Source: Buxus sempervirens
Lineage: Eukaryota; Streptophyta; Magnoliopsida; Buxales; Buxaceae
Length of the DNA stretch: 64,000 bases
NCBI GenBank assembly: GCA_947561395.2
Contig: OX387185.1
Coordinates: 39,752,602 to 39,816,601 of the forward strand
Reading direction: 5' to 3'
The first letter of the stretch is position 1. Each line of letters begins with the position of its first letter. This document shows positions 34,669-46,005 of this stretch, piece after piece. Under the pieces are notes generated by a model. The model saw nothing but the letters and a program-made list of their open reading frames with translations, had not been told where the DNA came from and ran no database searches. Made by a program: the position numbers and the translations under genes.

Positions 34669-35697
34669 TTTCCTTCTCTCTTTTTCTCTCTCAATGGACA
34701 ACGCTCAAATGGATGCAACCCTACTTATACAAATATGTTGCGCAGCTTACATGGTTTTCTACCCACCAAAGGCCAAATGTAGAGCTGTGAGAGGTGGGTA
34801 TTTGGTAACTCCAAGTGGAACTATCCAATCTAAGTAATCTTAATCCAAAAGAGAAGATGGAGTAAAAAAGATGGCTTGATGAACCGATTAAGATGGGGTA
34901 TGCATGCAATATCAAGAAAAGTACTTTGGATGGTGCCCAAAGGCAAAATGTGGAGTTGCCACAGATGGGTACTTGATCAGTCTAAGTGGAACTGTCTAAT
35001 CTAAGCAAGCTTTATCTTAAAAATAGAATGGAGGAGTGAGAAGTGTTTTGGATAATATCAGCCAAGCCTTTGGGCACTTGTGGGGTGCCCATGAACCTAG
35101 AGGGATTGTGGTGCCTCAAGAGTACGAGAGGCTTTACAGATCGAACGTGAGGGACATAGATGGACTTAAGTAAGTTGTTATGGTCATTCCAGAATGTTGC
35201 CTGTTGTTATTCGACTGGATCACGGCTGGAGATGCAAATTATGCGGGTTAGGTGTCAACCATATCAATAACTAATGAGGGGTTGTTTTATTTTGGGATAT
35301 TATAGTTATGTTAGGATCCGTTTAGACTGCTAAGATTGAATAAGGGGATATGCCTCAATTAGTTTTATCTTTTAGCTTATTTTTAGCAATTTCCGTTATT
35401 GTGAACAGTATCATTAGTTCTTTTATGCTAGTGAGAATAAAGAGAAGCCATGAAAAGCTGAAGCTCAATCTTGAGTTCTTGGGAGGTCTGAGGGTCCCTC
35501 GAAGTACCCTAATATTCACCATAGGTCTATGATGGAAAGTTGATCCCTGTTCATTACCACTCACATCATGAGTTACGCGTTCTCAAGAAAGAACTCCCAA
35601 AGAGGTTTAGTGTGTGTACGATTTTAGGAAGTTAAGTGTGATTAAATTGGGTTGAAAAGAGTTAATCTTCGCAAAGTGTTTCAATCAGCACAAGATG
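34669..35697. other. Upstream flank of the CML pseudogene and spacer
   Basis: No gene seen. A related pair of stretches (GCCAAATGTAGAGCTGTGAG at 34770 and GGCAAAATGTGGAGTTGCCA at 34942, each followed by GGTGGGTA/GATGGGTA and a ...TCTAAGTGGAACTRTC word) suggests a small old duplication. Confidence 0.5.
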
Positions 35698-35880
35698 GCG
35701 CACTACTAAAGCACTAATGGTGCACTAGGCGTGAAGTTTAGAGCTTGACACACTATCCAAGCACTACTTGTGCACTAAGCGTGAAGCTTAGAGCTTGGCG
35801 CACTACCCAAGCATTACTGTTGCAATAGGCGTTAAGAAGGATGTGAAGTTTAGAGCTTGGCACATTACCCGAACACTACT
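35698..35880 (+). repeat. Tandem repeat, about 50-bp unit
   Basis: Units at 35698-35747, 35748-35797 and 35798-35858 (the last with an 11-nt insertion), plus a partial fourth. Consensus words are CACTACCCAAGCACTACT, TGCACTAGGCGTGAAG and TTTAGAGCTTG. Function unknown. Confidence 0.85.
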
Positions 35881-36654
35881 GATTACGGATAACAAATAGC
35901 ACACGTTATAAAACCTTACGTTTTTTAAGAAATACGTTGAGATGCTGCGAAAATTTCTAGAGAAATATGAGAACCATATGATGATCAAGTAATGTGCTTG
36001 GTATCCCTAAATGGGCAAAACCAAGCATAAACTTTTAAATTAATCATGATCCTTTACATTAAAATGGGGATGGTACTTATTTTTGTTTCATATTTATGTT
36101 TTATATACATAGTTTACTGCTTCCATTTCAATTATGCTAACAAAATGCTATTTATCCAATAGAAGATTAATCGAAGGTTAATAGAGTCATACTCCTGTTC
36201 CTTTAACAACATGGATTCCTAGGAAATTCCGATAAAAAGGTCTTGAACAAAAGTTCTTGATGAGCCTTTGTAACGAAACCTAAAGCACATTGCATGTTGG
36301 GATCTTCCGAGTTCTTCACTAGATTTGCTTTATTTTCTTCACAGTTTTTAAATAGATCCTTGTAATGCTAAAAACTAGAAATGAAATATAACAAGAAAAA
36401 ACTAGTCTTTTAATTTATTCAAAATATATTAGTTTGAGAACACAAACAAAGATTGACTCCGTTTTTGTAATACAATATCTTTATGGCATATGTTTTGCAG
36501 AAGAAAATTCAACAGACTTCCACAATATATGAACAAATTGATAGAAGTTGGATTCAAAGGTCTAAGTATTCAATACATTATTATTTGAATGTTTTAATTT
36601 CAATCCCAAACTGCCATAAATAAACTAAATAAGTAATGATGTAATGTTGGTGCA
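35881..36654. other. Spacer before the CACTA remnant
   Basis: AT-rich. No clear CACTA terminus was found here, so the left end of the downstream element is undefined. Confidence 0.45.
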
Positions 36655-37146
36655 ATAGGGTTAGTCGAGATTATATTGATCGAGTTAAATGTTTCATCGA
36701 GTTTGCCTGTGCCCATGGAGGAACCATTAATGGGATGTTGAAGTGTTCTTATTGCAAATGCATAATGTATTGCTTCAAAGTAAAAGGTTGCACATGAGCA
36801 TATGATATAGAATAGGTTTGAGCAAAATTACATGAAGTGGTATCATAATGGGGGAGAATATACTTCAAGCAAGATCATCTCGGGATGATCCTCGAGACTG
36901 TGGACATGATGCACATTTTATGAACAATGATGTAATGAAGAGTATGTTAAAAGAAGCTTTTGGGGTCCAGGATGAAGGATTGTTTGCAAGTTCGTTACAT
37001 ATACCATCAACAGACATTGCAAATCAGGATTATTGTAAGTATGAAAAACTATTAGTTAATTCTAATAAAGAGGTAATCTCTGGATGTAAAAGACACACGA
37101 AATTGTCTTTCGTTCTTAAAATCTATCATATAAAGTGTCTATGTAG

Positions 37147-39562
37147 TGTAGACACCCCAAATTGCACTTCAATGTGAGAGAACAATCAAAATGAATTTTA
37201 AATGTTTTATTTGAGTTTTGACATGTGTCAAAAACTCAAAAATACTCAAAAAGGGTGCTAACCGCACTGTATATACAGTTTTTGTGAATTTGGTCTCAAC
37301 CGCCATTGTATGCAGTTGCGACCGCGCACACAGAACGGTTGAGGTTCATGCTTCTTGCGTGAGCTACCGCGTGGCTTCTAGAAGCTTAGGCCGTTAGGCC
37401 ACGTCGACAGCAATCATTAGAGCGTAACTGAATTTGAACCGCTTTGTATATGCGGTTGAGGTGAGTTTGCATTGAAACCGCATATAGAGTGGCGGTTTGG
37501 CTCAAACTGCACTGTGTATGCGGGTTTGCTTGTTTCGTGCATTTGTGAAAATGCTCGATTTCTGAGTCTTATTTACGCATATTACCTCTCTCTTAGGGAC
37601 TTGAACTCCCTGTTTTATCCTCTGGAACCTGTGAAATTACTCCAATTCAAGCCTTTAACTTGAATTGGAATAATCTAAAAGGGTTTATTGGCATACCCTT
37701 GGGACTTTTCTACCCTTGGCTGTGCCTATAAATAGATGGGTCCTCCTCTTGCAAATGGCTGGCAATTTGAAGCATTGAAGCTCTGCAAGAAGAAGGGAAG
37801 CTCTGCTGGATTGTCTACTCAAGTGATCAAGCTACTAAGGTAAAGCTCTATTTAGCTTTCTGGTCTTCTCTTTACATTTCCAACTCTCATCTTCTACCTT
37901 TCTGTAGTGTAAGGCTTTGAGTGGTTGTTTGTTGCCCCAAACCTCTCCCAAAGTACTTGGGAATCCTCTCTAGCGGTAAAACATGAAGAGAGAGCCTGGG
38001 GAAAAAGAAGATGGAATGGATCCTTTAGGCTAGAACCCTTATGTGTTGAAGAGCATGGAGTGGTTATTTTGCACCTATGGTTGCTTTTCTGAGATGATTA
38101 TTTTGAATCTGGAGAAAACATTATGATCAATGCTCTCTATAGCATTCGATCTTTGTTTGCTCCCAGAAATGTGATTTTCACTATCACACACTTCTTTTCA
38201 CTGTTTTTTTAGTATAGGCTAGATTTTGGATTCTCCATGTTCCATATGGAAAATCTGAGATTCTTGGCCTTAGATCGAATTTTTAGAACTTCATAAGAAT
38301 TGTTTTGATGATTTTCAAGCTATTTTGGTCGAGATCACTTGCACACATGCACTGGCTTTGGTCTCTTGTTCAAGGTTTTTCAAAACAGGACAGCATCTGT
38401 AGCATGTCTTCGAATGCTCATAACTTCATCATCTGGATGAATTTTTGAGTGATTCCAAAGACATGTGATAGATGAGACTGTCTAGTTTATATCTGGAAAT
38501 GTTCATCAATTTTTATGGAGCCAATTTTTGATACCATCTGTTCAAAATCGGTAGGTCAGTTCAGTCTAGACTGCTGAACTAGCCACTTTGATTGAGCACA
38601 ATTTGCTCATTTTTAATCCATTTCAAGGGATTTATATCTCTGTTGTTTCCTTGAAGAGTCTATTTTTTGTTCCAACAGGTTTCACGAGATTTTGTTTTGT
38701 TTTGTGGCTTGGGTGCTTGATTGACTCAGAGTGACTTTGTAACAGAGTTCTGGGTTAATCTGTGATCCTCTAGGCATGTTCAAGAGGGCACACAAGTCAC
38801 AAATGGATGGCGTTTGGTGTAAGACCTATTTCGTTTGAAAGATGACACCACATACTTCATCCATTTAAATTTTCATGGATTTATATGGAGCCAAATGCCA
38901 TGAATAGGGTTTCAAAAATGCTTACTCGCCGCTTTTTCTGAATTACAACAGCAGATTTTCACAGATTATTTCTATCTTGTTTTAAATCGGAATGAGCTGA
39001 TTTTTTTTACTGAATATTCTTCTTCATACCAGCTTTCAAATGGCTTTGGTTTCATTTGATTTGGATTTAAATTGAGTGATTTGTGGTTAATCGAAGCTTT
39101 CAAGCTCTTACAATTTGATTTTTCCAAATTTTACCTTAGCTTGGTTTCTCTTCATTTTACTTTGATTTTCATTCACTCATGAAGTTCTAGAAGTGGTATA
39201 TCCATGAGGAGAGTCCAAATTCATTGGACTACTCATATGGAATAATCATACACATTTTGCTTACTTTCAAGCACTCTTTGTCTATGTTGATTAACAAACA
39301 TCCTTTTAGCATGACCAAGCATATGACAACCGTCTTGTACGGGTGAGTGGGGGTGCCTAACACCTTCCCCTATTCATAACTTATTCCCCTTACCTGATCT
39401 CTGGATTTTTCCTTGAGTTAGAGCTATTTTGGCTTTATTTGGCATTTATAATCCCTTTGGTGTCCATTCACACCCTAACTTGAATGGTGGCGACTCTCTA
39501 TTTTTATCAATCCCCATGTGATGATATCAGAAGTCATCTAGGTGACATTTCCATGTCTCACA
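37147..39562 (+). mobile_element. Solo LTR, family A (copy 3)
   Basis: Begins TGTAGACACCCCAAATTGCA and ends ATGTCTCACA. Left flank TGTAG, right flank ACTAG. Removing the LTR plus one 5-bp flank restores the transposase reading frame exactly, so ACTAG is best read as a mutated copy of the TSD. TATAAATAG at 37727-37735, ACCG/CGGT near-palindromes at 37260-37520, hairpin at 39350, TGGCGACTC at 39488-39496. Confidence 0.9.
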
Positions 39563-40122
39563 ACTAGGTGGAGCAATAATTTGTTCAGTATGTTGCTGGA
39601 TGTTTTGAGAGAGCTATTTTTTGAGGAGTCAACGTTTCAGGATAATTTTTCTCAAACGAAGAATATGATATCAGATTTGGGTCTAAGTTACAACAAAATA
39701 GATGCATGCCCGAACAATTGTACGTTGTTTTAGAAAGATTCGTCAGAGAAACAATCGTGTGATATTTGAGGCATGTCTAGATGGAAATCCGAAGATATTT
39801 ATTCGAATAAGAAGGGTAAGAAGAAGGCCGCGAAGATTCTCAGGCAATATCCATTAAAACCATATCTACAAAGGTTGTACATGTCATCCAAAATGGCTGA
39901 TGACATGAGATGGAATGCAGAGGATTGCACTAGCGATCAAATAATGAGGCATCTTGTGGATTCCCTTGCTTGGAAATTCTTTGATGGTATGATCCCTACA
40001 TTGAATTTGGATCCTCGCAATATTAGACTTAGTTTAGCAATTGATAGGTTCAACCCATTCAAGATGATGAGTATAACGCATAGCACCTGGCCTGTAATTT
40101 TGATCCCGTATAACTTACCATC

Positions 40123-42813
40123 TGTGGGACTATGGAAATCACCTAAGGATTTCCTAAATACCACATGAGATTCAACAAAACATGGAGTCACCACTATCCA
40201 TGAGTCTTGGTGTGGATGGACACCAAAGTGTGCATAAAAGAACAAAATAGAGCCAAAGAAGCTCTAATTTAAGGTCTAGTACATAAATGGGGTAAGGGGG
40301 TTAGGTTATAAGTAGGGGAAGGTGCTAGGCACCCCCACTCAGCCACACAAGATGGTTGCCACATGCTTATTCATACTACATACTTGCTTGCATACATTTT
40401 TTTTAAAAGAAAACCCACTATGGCATGAATAGCCATAGTGGCACTCCAGCGGTGGGAGGAGGGTTGAGGCAGACCCTGACCTGTATACTTGCTTGCATAC
40501 ATAAATCATTCAAAAAAATGAGTAAAAGAGAGCAAACACATGTGTGATTCTCTACATGAGTAGCCCAATTGGTTTTGAAATATCTCTATAGATTTATCGC
40601 CCACAAGACTTCATGATCAAAGCAAAAATCAAAACAAAATTAAAGAAAAGAAGGTTAGATAAAATCTGGAAAAATTAGTGCAATATGAGCTATACACTTT
40701 CAATCAACCATAACTCATTCATTTCAAGCTCAAATTGAGTGAAACCAAAGCCCTTTGAAGGCTTATAAGATGTCGAAGACTCAGCAAAAATTTCATCCAA
40801 ATCTGATTAAAAACGAGAGAGATATGCTTGCTGCAAGTTGCTAGTCTACCACAATGATAGTGGTGACCAGGCCTACTTCACAAGCCTATTTGTGGAGTTT
40901 TGCTCCATATAAATCCTTACAAATTGGTGTGGATGAAGTATTAAATACTATATTTCAAATAGCATAGGCCTCAGCCCTTAGTTCATCCATATGGAGTCTA
41001 TGTGTGCTTGCAAACATAGCGACTCAGTCACAGATTGACCCTATTAACTACTACTAAGCAATACAACGTCAATCAAGCACGTAGACCTCAATTCTAATTG
41101 AAAATTTGTGAAACCAATTAGATTTGATATTAGACTCAAAGGAAAACTCGAAATAAAAAATCACTCAAATCGGAGTTGAAATGGGCCTTTGGTGCTCACT
41201 TAAAACAACAAGTACAACAAACTATGAAAGTCTGACATGTCAACTTTAACCAAATGGTGTGAGCAATTGGCCAAATGAAAACTTCTTAAATTTAATAGGA
41301 CTAAACTAGACATCCTCACCTTTTGAAAACAATAAGTTTCATTCAAAAATTATTTTGGAGAACCAAGAAATGAATAAAACAAGTTGAGGTACATGTTTAT
41401 CCAGATTTGAAAAGTTTGAGTGAAAATCACAATGAAAACACCAAATCTGTGTATACAGATCTCTAGATTGAACTCAAAACTCTTAAAATGAGATAAGAAA
41501 TCTAGAAAAATATATAGGGCAAAGGTTTGGCTTAAATCCCTCATTATTTGAAGAAGAAGAACAAGAATAGACCAAATTTGCTTGGAATTCATGAGATCAA
41601 AGGAGATTTGGCCATGAAGCCTCCTCCCAGGGATCTAAACCACTTAAAACAATAATCAAAAGTTCTAAGATGTTATTTTAAGGCTAAATCCTCAGATCAA
41701 CCATATTGAGCATGGGAGATCTAAAGATTCATGCCTAGAATTGAAAACTAGTGATTGTGTGCACATCAAGAGTGTAAAAACTCACAATATGGAGGAATTT
41801 CAAGTCTACGGCCATGAGATAGCCTAGATCCAAGAAATCCCTCTCAATTTGAAGAGTAGAATCACACGCAATAGTAATCAAAACACTATTTAAAGGAAAT
41901 AACCGAAGTCATATAAAAAAGGGTTATAAATCCTGAGGGATTCATCCCATAGATCATTTTTCCTAGTTTTCTCTTCACGTTTTACGGCTAGAGATAGGCT
42001 TAAGGTACTTTGACCAATGGTTTGGGGCTACAAACACATAGAACCTCTATCCTAAAGAAGGAGCAGAAGAAGAGAATACTCAAATGTAAAGAGAGTTGTT
42101 GAATCTGAAGGAGAATTACCTATAGAACTCTTCTTCCAAAGCAAGCAAGCAATGAGGATTGGTCTTGGAGCTTGAGTCAATAATTGGTAGAGCTTCCTTT
42201 CTTCAACTAGAGCCTCCTCTCTCAAAATTTGCAGCCCTTTCCTTGAAGAGAGACCCTTTACTCATAGAGGAGACGAGGGACAAAAGAGTTCCAAGGGTAG
42301 CCCAAATTATGTATGCAGGTCCTTCTAATTCAAGCCAAATGCATGAATTGACGGTATTCAGACATTTTCGAAGGGCAAAAGAGGCAAATCAGAGCCTCTA
42401 GAGAGAGGTAGAGAGTTTAAATAGAGCACAGATCTCGGCTTCTCTCAAAATTGGCAAAACAGTAAAGAACTGTATATATAATATGTTTGCTCAAGAATCG
42501 TATTTAAAATATGTTTCTTAGGTAACCGTACTTTAAGTACGGCTACAAATTTGTTACGCTCATAACGGTCTAATCTTCCGTACGCCACGTCTGATGCAAC
42601 TTGCGCTCATTTGAAAAGTCACTGTATTGCCAATACGGTTATCCCCGTATTGACAATACGGTGATGCAGATATTAAAATAACCTTAAAAACTATATGATG
42701 CTTTATGATTTTGATATTTTTGAAGTTAAAAACACATGTAATAATACATGTATTTCATTTTTGAAATATTGTTATTATTTTCTCATATTTTGGTGCAATT
42801 TGGGGTGTCTACA
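40123..42813 (-). mobile_element. Solo LTR, family A (copy 4, minus orientation)
   Basis: Reads TGTGGGACTATGG...TTTGGGGTGTCTACA on the plus strand, the inverse of the other copies. Perfect TSDs CCATC (40118-40122 and 42814-42818). On the minus strand it shows the same order of parts: near-palindromes with TACGG/CCGTA words (42520-42660), the TTTTACGGCTAGAG block (41983), the GC-rich hairpin (40315-40335) and a PBS-like word (complement at 40184-40193). It is longer than the other copies and carries a SINE-like insertion. Confidence 0.92.
40398..40485 (-). mobile_element. SINE-like retroposon within LTR copy 4
   Basis: 88 bp flanked by a 17-bp TSD, TACTTGCTTGCATACAT (40381-40397 and 40486-40502). 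On the minus strand it ends in a poly-A-like run (complement of TTTTTTTT) preceded by a hairpin CCACTATGGC...GCCATAGTGG. The 5' part GGGTCTGCCTCAACCCTCC recalls a plant SINE 3' region. No A/B boxes remain, so it is 5'-truncated. The SINE label is an inference. Confidence 0.7.
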
Positions 42814-43058
42814 CCATCATGTTTATGAAATAGCCGAATATGATTCTCTCTCTACTTATACCAAGGCCCCTTGGTCCAAGGAATGATATTGACATTTACT
42901 TGAGACCTTTAATAGATGAGTTGAAAGATTTTTGTACATCTGAGATTGATACCTATGACGCATCAAAGAAGGAGATCTTTACTTTGCGTGCAGCATTAAT
43001 GTAGACGATCAGTGACTTTCCTGGATATGCTATGCTTTCCGGTTGGAGCACGAAAGGA

Positions 43059-43060
<2 letters not shown>

Positions 43061-43114
<54 letters not shown>
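43061..43114. repeat. (AT)27 microsatellite
   Basis: 54 nt of alternating AT inside the CACTA transposase remnant, at the place where the next conserved residues after GWSTKG would be. It appears to have replaced or expanded within coding sequence. Confidence 0.95.
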
Positions 43115-43116
<2 letters not shown>

Positions 43117-43624
43117 TTCTTGTCACAAGAATACATACATCCATTATTTACGTAATGGAAGGAAGCATTGTTATATGGGTCACCGTCGATTCTTGCCTCC
43201 TGGTCACAAATATTGAAAGCAAAAACAATCGTTCGATGGTAATGTTGAGACAAGGGAAGCTCCTAGTCCATTAGCTGGGTTTAAGATATTTGATCAGTTA
43301 AGGGGCAGTTCAAATGTATTTGGAAAGCGTAATCATGGAAGAAACACTGCGGAACGTAGAATGCTATATAATTGGAAGAAAAAGAGTATTTTCTTTGAAT
43401 TCTCATCTTGGGCAAATAACTTGTTAAAGCACAATTTGTATATGATACATATTGAGAAAAATGTTTCTGATAGTATGATTGGTAAATTATTGAATATCAA
43501 GGGAAAATCTAAGGACAATATCAAAGCACGCTTGGATTTAATAATTTTGGTGTTAGACATAAACTTCACCCAGTTATATTACCTCATAGAAAGAAGGCAG
43601 CCAAGCTTGAGATACGCAACATCT

Positions 43625-44038
43625 CATGGTCTTGAATGAATAGCAGATGCAGGCGATGTGGAGCGAGTGCAGATCACATGCGGGTGGCATGATGGTACGG
43701 GTAGGTATAGGTGGCCCATGGTCTTGAATGAATAGCAAATGCAGGCGATGTGGAGCGAGTGTAGATCACATGCGGGTGGCATGATGGTATGGGTAAGTGC
43801 AGGTGGCCCCTATTGGGCCACTTCATCAAAGTCACTTCATGTGTTTGTTAACATAGGCATATTTCCTCTTTCCATTCCCCATGGATAGCAGGTGAGTTTG
43901 ATAAAGTGGTCCAATAGGGGACCACTTGTACCTATCCATAACACCTAGCTACTCGCATCATCAACACTTGATGAAGTGATCCAATAAGGGGCCACCTGCA
44001 CCTACCCGTACCATCATACTACTCGCATGTAATCTGCA
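43625..44038. mobile_element. Inverted-repeat element with a duplicated left arm
   Basis: A 92-bp unit is tandemly duplicated at 43625-43716 and 43717-43809 (core GCAGGCGATGTGGAGCGAGT, then ATCACATGCGGGTGGCATGA). The distal part (43759-43827) is inverted at 43969-44038 (GAAGTGATCCAATAAGGGGC and onward). A second inner inverted copy of the GTGGTCCAATAGGGGACCAC type lies at about 43906-43935. Looks like a non-autonomous DNA transposon. No TSD was identified. Confidence 0.65.
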
Positions 44039-44183
44039 TTGCCGTACAAAACAACTTGATTTGGTCAATATCAAGTCAGCCTATACAGATTGAATTATCT
44101 GCAAACACAAGTTTGGGGCTATAAATAACTTGTCTCATACTTCATCTAGAAGCATGAAGTGGTAACTAAGCTATCTTAATGTC

Positions 44184-44713
44184 CCCCTTCTTTGTGTGTC
44201 AAGGCAAATTTCGATGGGTCTTTCCGGAGGTCGACCCGTCAAGTGTCTATTGGAGGTGTTCTCAGGGATAGTTCTGGGAATTTTCTTGCGGCAGTTGCCT
44301 CTTTGTCGGATGCATCCTCTAGTGCTCGAGTGGGAAGCCTTAGCTGCCTTGGAGATAGTTAAGTTGGCCATCTCTATCGGTGTGTCCTACCTGATTGTTG
44401 AAGGGGATTCAAAACTCATTATTGACTTGCTAGCATCGACCTTGGCGGTTCTACCCTAGCAGATCAGGATTGCTTTGGTTCAGTTAAGAGGTTTATGTAA
44501 TAGCTTCTTATCTATTTCTTTTTCTCATGTATTTCGTGAAGCCAATCAAGTTGTTGACTCATTGGCTAATCACGCTCAGGACTTATTTTCTTGTCTCTGA
44601 CTGTCGATCCCCCACTTCCTGTCATCAATTTTGTTTGATGAAGCTAGGGGGGATCAATTATGTTCGAAGGGTTCATTAATATATTGGGTCTTGTTTAGCA
44701 AAAAAAAAAAAAA
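44184..44713 (+). mobile_element. 5'-truncated LINE with RNase H domain
   Basis: Reads, with a frameshift near 44320, as the plant LINE RNase H-like domain: ANFDGS, GGVLRDSSGNFL, then WEALAALEIVKLAI, IVEGDSKLIIDLL and SHVFREANQVVDSLANHA. It ends in poly-A (44699-44713) and is flanked by a perfect 13-bp TSD, CTATCTTAATGTC (44171-44183 and 44714-44726). Truncated at its 5' end and inactive. Confidence 0.92.
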
Positions 44714-44924
44714 CTATCTTAATGTCTTGTCATGAAGTGGTAGTGTCTTGTCATCATTATGGATGAAGAAAGAACTATTGAAAAACCAGAATGTGTCCAC
44801 TGCTTCAATAGAAGTTTTAAGACATAGGTAACCTTAGGAATCATAACACAGTAGTGCATCTTAAATATATTGTAAATTTCTTTTGTGGTAATGTTTTTGA
44901 GTCAAATATATATATAAAGAAGGT

Positions 44925-45191
44925 CACTACAACGAAAAAAAATTTAAGTAAGGAAATTTTCATATCTAACTATTTTTTCTGAAGTAATTTATCATTTCTA
45001 ACTAATATCCACTATATTATCATGATTAAATTTCTATTTATTTTTCTTGTTGTTGTGAAGACCAAGCCTAAGGACTTGTTCGATGTGAGCGATGTTGTCA
45101 ACGATCAATACATGGAGTGTGAATCATGCGGTTCGCAGCAGTTAACGAATCATGGAGTTGATGATGATGGTGTGAGCTGGGCGAGGGAAGG
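44925..45191 (+). mobile_element. CACTA element fragment with transposase C-terminus
   Basis: A CACTACAACGAAAAAAAATT terminus begins at 44925. At 45061, after a T-rich tract ending GTTGTGAAG (possible splice acceptor), an open stretch reads KPKDLFDV...GVDDDGVSWAREGV, resembling the acidic C-terminal part of TNP2-like proteins. It is cut off at about 45191 by an LTR-like start. Separate from the larger remnant, or a rearranged part of it. Confidence 0.6.
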
Positions 45192-46005
45192 TGTGTAAAA
45201 TCCTGAAATTTTAGTCATTATTTAAAATTAAGATTTTTGTAGATGGTAAGGTTGATAAAGTGGTGTATTATTGCAAGGAATGAAGGATAGAAATAATCTA
45301 GAAATTTTTAGGCAAATCAGATGGTGGAAAAACTGTATTAATAAGGTAAGTAATTAGTCTTCTTTAATTGGTGGAAGCACGGAATTCTGTGGAGTGGCAA
45401 TGCAAGTTATCATATTAGTTTTAAATCTGATTGGTGCTACATGTAGGTTGCGTGGTATGACACTACAGCCAATTATGAGATATTTTAAAGTGTGTATTTG
45501 GTGGCAAATTCCTGTCTATAAATAGATAGCTGGTGTTTAAGTTGGTTGTATTTGCTAACCCTAGAATATTCTAGAGAAAGTTGAGAATAGTAGCTCTAGA
45601 AAGATTTGGAGCTAAGGTTTGGGGAGAGATTTAAGGGGAAGAAGGAAGAGAGAAGGATCCTTGTGGTTATCGATTGATCTTGGAGCAGATTTGAAGGAAA
45701 ATTCAAATTTGAGAGCTGAATTTGGCTGAAATCAGTGAAGAGTTTTGAAGATTTCATCCAGATCAGGAAAGATCTAGCTAAGAAGGGATGTAACTATGAA
45801 TTTTGGATCAATGATAGTGATTCTATAGAAATCTGATCAGATTGGTCAGATCTGGGTGACATTGAATGAATTTTTGAATTTTACAGTAATTAAGGAGAGA
45901 ATCTACTGGAGAAGCTTAAATCTGAAGGTTCAAAGATTTTAGGAGTTAAATTGAGCCTAGCCAAGATATGTAATACCTTTACAAAATCAAATAATGCACA
46001 ATTTC
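45192..46005 (+). mobile_element. Truncated LTR of a different family
   Basis: Begins TGTGTAAAATCCTGAAATTT, has TATAAATAG at 45517-45525 followed by a purine-rich leader, and is cut at 46006 by the next LTR. The termini suggest a plant Ty3-type LTR. No 3' end or TSD is available. Confidence 0.5.

Larger units (their letters stand above)
36655..43627 (+). pseudogene. CACTA (En/Spm) TNP2-like transposase, decayed, split by two solo LTRs
   Basis: Remnants in order, all plus strand: the transposase-associated N-terminal zinc region (about 36660-36850: YIDRVKCFIEFA, a Cys-rich stretch, then YHNG); 36848-37146, ending KLSFVLKIYHIKCLC; after the first LTR, RWSNNLFSMLLDVLRELF and LGLSYNKIDACPNNCTLF (39570-39733); then YPLKPYLQRLYMSSKMADDMRW and LDPRNIRLSLAIDRFNPF to PVILIPYNLP (39773-40122); after the second LTR, PLVQGNDIDIYLRPLIDELK and FPGYAMLSGWSTKG (42865-43056); an (AT)n array; then HCYMGHRRFLPPGH (about 43170-43205) and WKKKSIFFEFSSW with HIEKNVSDSMIGKLLNIKGK (43370-43535). 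Multiple stops and frameshifts. In active elements this protein binds the termini and catalyses cut-and-paste. Inactive here. Confidence 0.9.

Noticed and set aside
43032..43274. Open frames of alternating Tyr-Ile repeats
   Set aside because: They are translations of the (AT)27 microsatellite inside the CACTA remnant.
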